NCBI GenBank assembly: GCA_964371555.1
Contig: CAYJMQ010000075.1
Location: 1 to 5,108 of the forward strand
DNA: 5,108 nt
DNA from: CAYJMQ01 sp964371555
GTDB lineage: Bacteria > Bdellovibrionota > JACOXK01 > 2-02-FULL-40-11
Reading direction: 5' to 3'
This document shows, piece by piece, positions 1 through 5,108 of the stretch. The translations under genes were made by a program, and so were the position numbers. Numbering within the stretch: position 1 is the first letter of the stretch; every line of letters begins with the position of its first letter. Under the pieces are notes generated by a model. It was not told the origin of the DNA. It ran no database searches and worked only from the letters and a program-made list of their open reading frames with translations.

Positions 1-849
1 GGGAAAAGGCATACTTTTTTCATCGCGATATTTTCAATCGTATTGGCAAGCCTTGTTGAAACTCAGGTTTCGTTGGTATTTTTCCTTCTTATTTCTCCCC
101 TTCCGGCATTTATCTTTTGCGCCGTTTCCAGAAAACAGACATCGATTACCCCTTTGTTTCTCACATCGATCGGCCTTCTCATGCTCTGCTATACGGGCGT
201 CTTGTTTTATCTTTCAAAAGGAGCACCCTATCCTTATTTACAAAATGCCATCACAGAGGGGCTGCGAACCATCCCTCCCTTGCTTGAAAAAAATAAAGAG
301 CTCGTTGAAAACCTTAAAAAAACCAATCCGGTTCAAATTGAAACATGGGTATCGGGGCTTGGCCGGATTTCAGAAAACGCTTCTAAAATAGCGCAAACGT
401 TCATTCAGGAAAAATTGTTTGGGTATGCATTCAGCTCCCTTCTGCTTATTCTTTGGCTTTTTGTAATCTCCTTAAAATCTATGGGTATCACTGTCACATC
501 AACGGATCTAACGCGATGGAAAGTCCCGGATCATCTGGTTTGGCTCGCTATTATAAGTTATATTTTCCGGGAAATCTCTTTTCCCATATTGAGTCCGATT
601 TTTAAAAACATATTCACTATCCTGCAAATGATTTACTTCCTTCATGGTCTTTCGATTGTCTCGTTCTTTTTTAAGACAAGGCGGGTTTCATCAATTCAGA
701 AAAATTTTTTCCAGGCGCTTTTTTTCTTATTTCCGATCGTTACGGTAAGTATTGGATTTTTTGACTTATGGCTCGATTTTCGAAGCAAAATTGAAAAGAG
801 CCAAAAAAAATCAGCTTTAGACAGAAATAATGTGAAAGGAGGGGCGTAA
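1..849 (+). CDS. DUF2232 family polytopic membrane protein (5'-truncated)
   Basis: Integral membrane protein of the DUF2232 (YybS-like) family; molecular function unknown. The frame is open from base 1 (282 codons in the window), and the residues before the first in-window start-type codon (TTG at 43) are already hydrophobic (TFFIAIFSIVLASLV), so the true start lies upstream. About seven membrane segments can be seen, at window codons roughly 5-19, 24-42, 49-71, 140-157, 179-196, 203-224 and 236-256. A polar, probably helical loop (about 79-137) lies between the third and fourth. Family hallmarks are the WKVP turn before a membrane helix (173-176), the HGLSIVSFFF segment (215-224) and the terminal FFDLWLDFR (253-261). 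The position just before rplI is typical of this family and supports the call. The last codons carry the rplI ribosome-binding site, which implies coupling. The assignment rests on motif memory plus context; the role is not inferable. Confidence 0.85.
   Translation, partial: GKRHTFFIAIFSIVLASLVETQVSLVFFLLISPLPAFIFCAVSRKQTSITPLFLTSIGLLMLCYTGVLFYLSKGAPYPYLQNAITEGLRTIPPLLEKNKELVENLKKTNPVQIETWVSGLGRISENASKIAQTFIQEKLFGYAFSSLLLILWLFVISLKSMGITVTSTDLTRWKVPDHLVWLAIISYIFREISFPILSPIFKNIFTILQMIYFLHGLSIVSFFFKTRRVSSIQKNFFQALFFLFPIVTVSIGFFDLWLDFRSKIEKSQKKSALDRNNVKGGA
836..844 (+). promoter_or_regulatory. Strong Shine-Dalgarno for rplI
   Basis: AAGGAGGGG lies 8 bases before the ATG at 853 and inside the last codons of the membrane protein gene, whose TAA is at 847-849. 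It fixes the rplI start and is by far the best ribosome-binding site in the window, as expected for an abundant ribosomal protein. Confidence 0.85.
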
Positions 850-852
850 TTT

Positions 853-1299
853 ATGAAAGTCATTCTCAGGAAGTCTGTTTCCAAATTAGGCGAACCGGGA
901 GACATTGTTCAGGTTACGGAGGGTTTTGCGAGGAATTATCTTCTCCCGCAAAAGAAGGCATTGATTGCGACGCCGGAAAACATCAAAAATATCGAACAAT
1001 ACAAAAAGGGGCTTCTCAAAAAAGTCGCCAAAACGAAAGCAGAGGCAGAGGAACTCGCTCAAAAACTTTCCCAGGCTTCCTGTGTTGTGCGAAAAAAAGT
1101 TGGAAAAAATGGGAAACTTTTCGGCTCGGTAACAGCCCAGGACATTCAGATGGCGCTTCTCAAAGAGGGATTTCATGTTGATAAACGAGAAGTTCAACTC
1201 GACTCCCCTCTTAAATCGATCGGTGAATTTCCTGTGAAGGTCCGGCTTCATACGGAAGTGGCGACCTCCGTTAAAGTAACTGTCTCTGAAGAGAAATAA
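853..1299 (+). CDS. rplI: 50S ribosomal protein bL9
   Basis: Structural protein of the large ribosomal subunit; binds 23S rRNA near the L1 stalk through its N-terminal domain and projects an elongated C-terminal domain that affects frame maintenance. The 148-aa length is normal. The N-terminal domain begins MKVILRK and carries the bL9 signature at residues 13-40 (G13, G16, V21, GF 24-25, NYL 28-30, A36, T40). One deviation is Lys34, where the usual pattern has Gly. Residues about 41-75 form the charged connecting helix. The C-terminal domain follows, with KLFGSVTAQDI (about 93-103) and the closing SPLKSIGEF and VKVRLH strands. The start is set by the strong SD. The gene lies 3 bases after the upstream stop and 2 bases before the dnaB GTG, so it is co-transcribed. 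Identification is secure. Confidence 0.98.
   Translation: MKVILRKSVSKLGEPGDIVQVTEGFARNYLLPQKKALIATPENIKNIEQYKKGLLKKVAKTKAEAEELAQKLSQASCVVRKKVGKNGKLFGSVTAQDIQMALLKEGFHVDKREVQLDSPLKSIGEFPVKVRLHTEVATSVKVTVSEEK
1288..1293 (+). promoter_or_regulatory. Weak Shine-Dalgarno for dnaB
   Basis: GAAGAG ends 8 bases before the GTG at 1302, within the last codons of rplI. It is a poor match to the anti-SD. With a GTG start two bases after the rplI TAA, dnaB translation probably depends largely on ribosomes terminating on rplI, keeping helicase output below bL9 output (inference). Confidence 0.5.
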
Positions 1300-1301
1300 C
1301 G

Positions 1302-3716
1302 GTGGCAACGGCAGACCCCCATCGGCTCCCGCCCCAAAACATCGAAGCGGAACAATCTATCTTAGGCGGCGTTCTTCTTGATAATGAAGCGATTTATAAA
1401 GCCCTCGAAAATCTGACTGATGAAGATTTCTATAAACCTTCCCATCAAAAAATCTTTCGCGCGCTTATAGCCCTTTCTGAAAAAGGAGAGCCGGCAGATC
1501 TTGTAACCCTCACACAGCAGCTGCGGGAAATGGGATCCCTAAATGAAGTGGGGGGCTCAAGTTATCTGGCAACCCTGATTAATACAGTCCCCACGGCGGC
1601 AAATATTCCCTATTACGCAAAAATTGTTCATGAGAAAGCGGTCTTAAGAAAATTGATTTCAGTGGCTTCTGAAATCATCCATCGGGGATATGAAGAGACG
1701 GCAAATCTCGAAGAGTTTCTGGATTCCACAGAACGCTCTATCTTTGATATCTCCAATCGGAGATTCAAAGAAGGTTTTACCCCGATCCGGGATATCGTAA
1801 AATCGAGTTTCAAAGTCATTGAACACCTCTATGAAAAGAAACAGACGATCACAGGAGTCGCTTGTGGTTTCGACGAAATCGATAAATTGACATCCGGCTG
1901 GCAAAATTCAGATCTCATTGTAATCGCAGGACGACCCTCCATGGGAAAAACAGCCCTCGTATTAAATATGACTCAATTTGCCGCCATTGAAACCAAGATC
2001 CCAACCGCCTATTTCTCACTTGAAATGTCTAAAGAGCAGCTGGTCATGCGCATGCTGACATCGATTGCAAAAGTAGATGCCTCTCGCCTTCGGATTGGAA
2101 AACTGAATGAAACGGATTGGCCAAAACTCACGAAAGCGGCTGGTCAACTTTCTGAAGCCCCTATTTTTATCGACGACTCCCCTTCTCTCTCTGTTCTTGA
2201 AATTCGCGCAAAATGCAGAAGGCTCAAAGTCGAGCATCAAGTGGGGCTTGTGGTCATCGATTATTTGCAGCTTATGAGAGGCCAGGCCCGGTCAGAATCC
2301 CGCGAAAAAGAAATTTCTGAAATTTCACGCGGACTCAAAGGACTTGCCAAAGAACTCACTCTCCCTGTCATTGCAATCTCCCAGCTCAACCGCGCTGTTG
2401 AGAACAGAAACGACAAGCGGCCGATTATGGCAGATCTTCGCGAATGTGTTACCGGCGATACCTTAGTTGTTTTAAAAGATGGCCAAAGAGTCCCTATTAA
2501 AGAATTGGTCAACTCCACACCAGAGGTTCTTGCCATGTCAGATGAAGGAAAAGTCACATCTGAACGCAGTGATAAAGTCTGGGCCGTCGGGAAAAAACCT
2601 GTTTACAAAATCTATTTGGCAAGTGGACGAACCATAAGAGCGACAGCCAAACATCGCTTGATGGGCGCAAAGGGATGGATCAAAGTCATCGACCTGGCTC
2701 AGGGAGACCGCCTCGCCTTGGCCCGCAAAATCCCTGAACCTGAAAATACGGTTGAGTGGTCGGATAGAAGGGTCGCCTTGCTAGGGCATCTCATAGGGGA
2801 CGGAAGCTATCTCTCAGGCCAACCGATGCGTTATAAGAAGCGTATACCTGGCGAAGTGTTCAAACTTTCGAACCGACAAATTGCGCTTTTGTTAAGGCAC
2901 CTATGGGCAACGAATGGAACTATTACACTTCGCAAGCCTGGAGAAAAAGGAAGCCCCGGCGTCTTTTTCGCAACTGCCAGTCAGGGGCTGGCAGGGGATG
3001 TTGCTTTTCTGCTTCTCAGACTGGGAATCGTTGCCAGCACGCACAGAGCTCACCAGAATAACTCTGTCTGGTATACCGTAAATATCTATGGTGTCAGTAA
3101 CCTCAAAAATTTTCTAAATACAGTTGGCGCTTTTGGGCCCCGCTTAAAAAATGCCGAAAAATTGGCTCAGACTCTCATGGGTGTAGAAGAGAATACCAAT
3201 GTCGATACATTACCAAAAGAAGTATTCATGCAAGTTAGAGAACTTATGGCGGAAAAGGAAATAAGTCACAGAGCTATGCAGACAGCCAGAGGGGGCACAT
3301 ATGGAGGGAGCTCTCATTTCCGTTTTGCGCCCTCACGAAAGACTCTTTTACAATACGCCAACATTATTAATGATGAAGGACTTAGACGACAGGCGACTAA
3401 CGACCTCTTTTGGGATCAGATTATCGAGATCGCACCTGATGGGGAAGAGGACGTCTTTGATCTGACTGTGCCGGGTCCAGCGTGCTGGTTGGCAGATGGT
3501 ATTGTGAGCCATAACTCGGGAGCGATTGAACAGGATGCAGACATTATTGCTTTTATTTATCGTGACGAAGTTTACAATCGAGAGAGCGACTGGAAAGGGA
3601 CGGCAGAAGTGCTCATCTCTAAACAGAGAAGCGGGCCGACAGGGATGGCAAGGCTTGCTTTCTTGCAACAGTTCACGAAATTTGAGAACCTTGCACGCGG
3701 TTCCGAAAATTCCTAA
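1302..3716 (+). CDS. dnaB: Replicative DNA helicase DnaB, intein-containing precursor
   Basis: ATP-driven hexameric 5'-3' helicase that unwinds the replication fork and recruits primase. The precursor is 804 aa; residues 382-738 are an intein, leaving a 447-aa mature DnaB, a normal length. The N-terminal primase-interacting domain (about 8-110) opens with PPQNIEAEQSILGG. A linker (about 110-180) leads to the RecA-like ATPase. Walker A is GRPSMGKT (210-217), the catalytic Glu is E241 in SLEMS, Walker B is VVIDYLQL with D320, and SQLNR is at 360-364. After the intein come SGAIEQDAD (739-747) and KQRSGPTG (774-781), whose K774 and R776 match the sensor/arginine-finger residues. Splicing would join DLRE to SGAIEQDAD, restoring the canonical motif exactly. 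The GTG start 2 bases after rplI is chosen because the conserved N-terminus follows at once. No frameshift or missing catalytic residue is seen. An unspliced protein should be inactive, because the intein splits a conserved ATPase motif. Confidence 0.97.
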   Translation: MATADPHRLPPQNIEAEQSILGGVLLDNEAIYKALENLTDEDFYKPSHQKIFRALIALSEKGEPADLVTLTQQLREMGSLNEVGGSSYLATLINTVPTAANIPYYAKIVHEKAVLRKLISVASEIIHRGYEETANLEEFLDSTERSIFDISNRRFKEGFTPIRDIVKSSFKVIEHLYEKKQTITGVACGFDEIDKLTSGWQNSDLIVIAGRPSMGKTALVLNMTQFAAIETKIPTAYFSLEMSKEQLVMRMLTSIAKVDASRLRIGKLNETDWPKLTKAAGQLSEAPIFIDDSPSLSVLEIRAKCRRLKVEHQVGLVVIDYLQLMRGQARSESREKEISEISRGLKGLAKELTLPVIAISQLNRAVENRNDKRPIMADLRECVTGDTLVVLKDGQRVPIKELVNSTPEVLAMSDEGKVTSERSDKVWAVGKKPVYKIYLASGRTIRATAKHRLMGAKGWIKVIDLAQGDRLALARKIPEPENTVEWSDRRVALLGHLIGDGSYLSGQPMRYKKRIPGEVFKLSNRQIALLLRHLWATNGTITLRKPGEKGSPGVFFATASQGLAGDVAFLLLRLGIVASTHRAHQNNSVWYTVNIYGVSNLKNFLNTVGAFGPRLKNAEKLAQTLMGVEENTNVDTLPKEVFMQVRELMAEKEISHRAMQTARGGTYGGSSHFRFAPSRKTLLQYANIINDEGLRRQATNDLFWDQIIEIAPDGEEDVFDLTVPGPACWLADGIVSHNSGAIEQDADIIAFIYRDEVYNRESDWKGTAEVLISKQRSGPTGMARLAFLQQFTKFENLARGSENS
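2445..3515 (+). mobile_element. DnaB intein (357 aa, LAGLIDADG-type with eroded endonuclease)
   Basis: Protein-splicing element translated within DnaB and excised after translation. Intein numbering, 1-357: block A starts at Cys1 (CVTGDTLVVLKDG). Block B is GRTIRATAKH (61-70) with the catalytic T67xxH70. Block C is LLGHLIGDGSY (112-122), the first LAGLIDADG motif, with Asp119. Block D is KKRIPGEVF (131-139). Block E is LLRHLWATNGTI (149-160), the second motif, with Asn157 where an acidic residue is expected. A block H-like segment lies at about 178-195. An HTH-like stretch lies at about 254-308. Block F runs from DLFWDQI to VFDLTVPGP (321-345). The C-terminus is SHN, with penultimate His356 and Asn357, followed by extein Ser739 as +1 nucleophile. 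All core splicing residues of a class 1 intein are present, so splicing is expected. Blocks C and D are only 8 residues apart and the second motif lacks its acid, so homing activity is doubtful. Confidence 0.95.
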
Positions 3717-3733
3717 GCCCGCAGGCAAGGAAT
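3709..3733 (+). promoter_or_regulatory. Hairpin over dnaB stop that sequesters the pabB ribosome-binding site
   Basis: ATTCCT (3709-3714) pairs perfectly with AGGAAT (3728-3733). Inside, GCC (3717-3719) pairs with GGC (3724-3726) around a CGCA loop, with a small 2/1-base internal loop between the stems. The left arm includes the first base of the dnaB TAA (3714-3716). The right arm includes most of the pabB SD AAGGA (3727-3731), 5 bases before the ATG at 3737. A ribosome finishing dnaB would open the stem, so this looks like a translational-coupling element. There is no following T-tract, so it is not a terminator. Confidence 0.5.
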
Positions 3734-3736
3734 CTC

Positions 3737-5077
3737 ATGAAAGTTAAGGCATTCAAAACCAAAATCCCGTCCGCTGCCCTCTTTCAGTATCTTGAAAAAG
3801 AGCCATACAGTTTTTTCCTGGACAGCGCTGATGAATGCGGCTTTTCATTCTTAGGGGCATACCCGTATAAAATCGTCCACTCGTTGGAAGCGATCGAGAA
3901 AGAACTTACAACGCTTTCAGCAACGCAGAGATCTGTACCTGCTTCTTTGGAACAGTTCCCGTTTTTGGGCGGAGCGGTCGGATACCTCGGTTATGATCTG
4001 GCACGAAGGTGGGAAAAACATCTGAGCCCTTTACTCAAAAAAGAGCCCTTTTCTATTCCAGATCTCCGGTTTGGCCTTTATGACACATGGATTGCCGTAG
4101 ACCACACTCACCAAAAAACATTCTTATTCTCACTGGATGAAAGTTTAGAGGGCTCAAAAAAATGGCGCTGGTTTGAAGAGGTCATCCAAAGATGCTTCGA
4201 GACTTCGTCGCTCAGCATGACTTCGGTCCCCTCCTCTCACAGCATGACACCTTCCCAACAACAGACTGTCAGATCCAATTTATCCTTTGAGGCTTATAAG
4301 GCGATGTTTGAGAAAGCGAAGCGCTATATTGAAGAAGGGGAGATTTATCAGGTGAATCTCTCACAGTGCCTCATGGCTCATGTTCATCACCCCCCTTTTG
4401 AGATTTACAAAAAACTGCGAAAAATTCACCCTTCCCCTTTTTCTGCCTATCTCAATTTTGCCGACTTTCAAATACTCTCCTCATCACCCGAGCGCTTTAT
4501 CCAGATCACAAAAGATCAACTCATTCGGACGGAACCTATCAAGGGAACGATTCGACGAGGGAAAAATGAAGAAGAAGACACCCTCTTAAAAAACGAGCTG
4601 CTTCAAAGCGAAAAAAACAGGGCTGAACTCATGATGATTGTAGATCTCGAACGAAATGATTTGGGTAAGATTTGCCATTATGGCTCTGTAAGAGTCCCGA
4701 CACTCCTCGAGCTCAGATCTTTTGCCACCGTTCACCATCTCGTGTCAGTGATTGAAGGGGAACTGAAAACCAACAATTTTTCAGACATTATCGAAGCAAT
4801 TTTTCCGGGTGGATCGATCACAGGAGCACCTAAACTCAGGGCTATGCAGATTATCGATGAACTTGAGCCTCACAATCGGGGGATCTACACCGGCTCGATC
4901 GGGTACATAGATTATCGTAGACAAGCTGACTTAAATATTGCTATTCGTCCTATCGGACACCCACCGGGGGTTGTCTATTTCCCTCTGGGGGGGGGTATCG
5001 TAAGTGACTCAGAAGCTCAATCAGAATTCGCAGAGACCCTCCAGAAAGGAAAGGCGCTGATCTCCGCAGTATCTTAA
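3737..5077 (+). CDS. pabB: Aminodeoxychorismate synthase component I (PabB)
   Basis: Converts chorismate and ammonia (normally from a PabA glutaminase) to 4-amino-4-deoxychorismate, the precursor of p-aminobenzoate for folate; cytosolic. The 446-aa length is typical. The N-terminal anthranilate-synthase-I-like domain (about 1-150) contains FLGGAVGYLGYDLAR (76-90). A variable linker (about 154-180) leads to the chorismate-binding domain (about 183-440), with GEIYQVNLSQ (201-210), SPERF (250-254), DLERNDLG (303-310), PGGSITGAPK (357-366) and the closing GGGIVSDSEAQSE. Lys269 in PIKGT separates PabB from TrpE, which has PIAGT here, and is the known PabB active-site lysine. The ATG at 3737 is preceded by AAGGA at a 5-base spacing and lies 20 bases after dnaB, so it is probably in the same transcript. 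No pabA is seen in the window. The linker appears to contain a captured repeat fragment at 4188-4221. A nine-G run at 4987-4995 lies in the conserved C-terminus. Confidence 0.93.
   Translation: MKVKAFKTKIPSAALFQYLEKEPYSFFLDSADECGFSFLGAYPYKIVHSLEAIEKELTTLSATQRSVPASLEQFPFLGGAVGYLGYDLARRWEKHLSPLLKKEPFSIPDLRFGLYDTWIAVDHTHQKTFLFSLDESLEGSKKWRWFEEVIQRCFETSSLSMTSVPSSHSMTPSQQQTVRSNLSFEAYKAMFEKAKRYIEEGEIYQVNLSQCLMAHVHHPPFEIYKKLRKIHPSPFSAYLNFADFQILSSSPERFIQITKDQLIRTEPIKGTIRRGKNEEEDTLLKNELLQSEKNRAELMMIVDLERNDLGKICHYGSVRVPTLLELRSFATVHHLVSVIEGELKTNNFSDIIEAIFPGGSITGAPKLRAMQIIDELEPHNRGIYTGSIGYIDYRRQADLNIAIRPIGHPPGVVYFPLGGGIVSDSEAQSEFAETLQKGKALISAVS
4188..4221 (+). repeat. REP-like palindromic repeat fragment inside the pabB linker
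   Basis: Read on the minus strand, this stretch begins GTCATGCTGAGCGACGAAG and ends TCTCGAAGCATCTTT. That closely resembles the widespread dispersed bacterial repeat of the form GTCAT-(C/T/G)CTGAGCGAAG…CGAAG-ATCT, normally intergenic. Here it is in frame and encodes roughly PabB residues 151-161, in the Ser-rich linker between the two domains. A second partial head, reverse complement TGTCATGCTG, lies at 4240-4249. The match is from memory of the repeat style; copies elsewhere in this genome cannot be seen from here. Confidence 0.5.
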
Positions 5078-5090
5078 CCCCGGGGGAAAG

Positions 5091-5108
5091 ATGGGGAATG
5101 CCCTGTTT
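5091..5108 (+). CDS. Possible start of a downstream gene (truncated)
   Basis: Thirteen bases after the pabB stop, ATG at 5091 opens MGNALF before the window ends. A G-rich SD-like run (GGGGGAAAG, 5082-5090) lies directly upstream. A second ATG at 5098, in another frame, is also possible. In many bacteria pabB is followed by pabC (4-amino-4-deoxychorismate lyase) or pabA, but six codons do not allow any identification. Confidence 0.3.

Noticed and set aside
43..849. TTG at 43 as the start of the membrane protein.
   Set aside because: No ribosome-binding site precedes it, and the same frame continues upstream to base 1 with hydrophobic residues that form part of a membrane segment; the gene is cut by the window edge.
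886..1308. Minus-strand open frame of 140 codons opposite rplI.
   Set aside because: It lies wholly opposite a certain ribosomal protein gene, has no recognisable motifs and is Phe/Arg-rich as expected of an antisense shadow.
2445..3515. Insertion in dnaB as a gene-disrupting mobile element or split intein.
   Set aside because: The frame is continuous through both junctions with complete N- and C-terminal splicing blocks in one polypeptide, and there are no terminal inverted repeats or target duplications.
3348..3728. Minus-strand open frame of 126 codons opposite the intein end and DnaB C-terminus.
   Set aside because: It overlaps conserved DnaB and intein coding sequence, and its translation has no family features.
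3526..3747. Short + strand frame overlapping the dnaB end and pabB start.
   Set aside because: It is out of frame with the conserved DnaB C-terminus, has no ribosome-binding site and its product has no domain character.
3737..5077. TrpE (anthranilate synthase I) as an alternative identity for PabB.
   Set aside because: The active-site motif is PIKGT with Lys, diagnostic of PabB; TrpE has PIAGT. There are also no trp genes nearby.
5078..5086. CCCCGGGG palindrome after pabB as a terminator.
   Set aside because: It has no loop and no T-tract; the G-run more likely serves as a ribosome-binding site for a following gene.

Overview
The window is a compact stretch of bacterial chromosome of moderate GC, with all genes on the + strand. 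It reads as part of a ribosomal-protein/replication operon: the 3' part of a DUF2232 membrane protein gene, then rplI (ribosomal protein bL9), dnaB (replicative helicase, interrupted by an in-frame intein) and pabB (aminodeoxychorismate synthase component I). A possible first few codons of another gene lie at the right edge. The order DUF2232–rplI–dnaB usually follows rpsF/rpsR in Gram-negative lineages such as Deltaproteobacteria-like groups and Nitrospirota. That placement is an inference from gene order and protein style; the sequence does not name a species.

Layout. Bases 1-849: polytopic membrane protein, open to the left edge and so 5'-truncated. Bases 853-1299: bL9, behind a strong Shine-Dalgarno that lies inside the end of the previous gene. 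Bases 1302-3716: DnaB precursor of 804 aa, starting at GTG two bases after the rplI stop. Its residues 382-738 (bases 2445-3515) are a 357-aa intein, and removing it leaves a normal 447-aa DnaB. Bases 3737-5077: PabB, 446 aa. There are no long intergenic gaps, no RNA genes and no CRISPR arrays, and I found no convincing promoter or terminator.

How the parts work together. The gaps of 3, 2 and 20 bases indicate one transcript with translational coupling. bL9 is a large-subunit ribosomal protein and DnaB is the replication-fork helicase. PabB feeds folate synthesis and is metabolically unrelated, although folate supports nucleotide synthesis. A hairpin spanning the dnaB stop codon would hide the pabB ribosome-binding site unless dnaB is being translated.

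The most notable items are: (1) the DnaB intein, placed between the Glu and Ser of the conserved LRESG motif, with a homing-endonuclease region that looks eroded; (2) an apparent REP-like palindromic repeat fragment captured in frame within the interdomain linker of PabB; (3) the SD-sequestering hairpin between dnaB and pabB. None of these amounts to a wholly new system, but each is specific and checkable.
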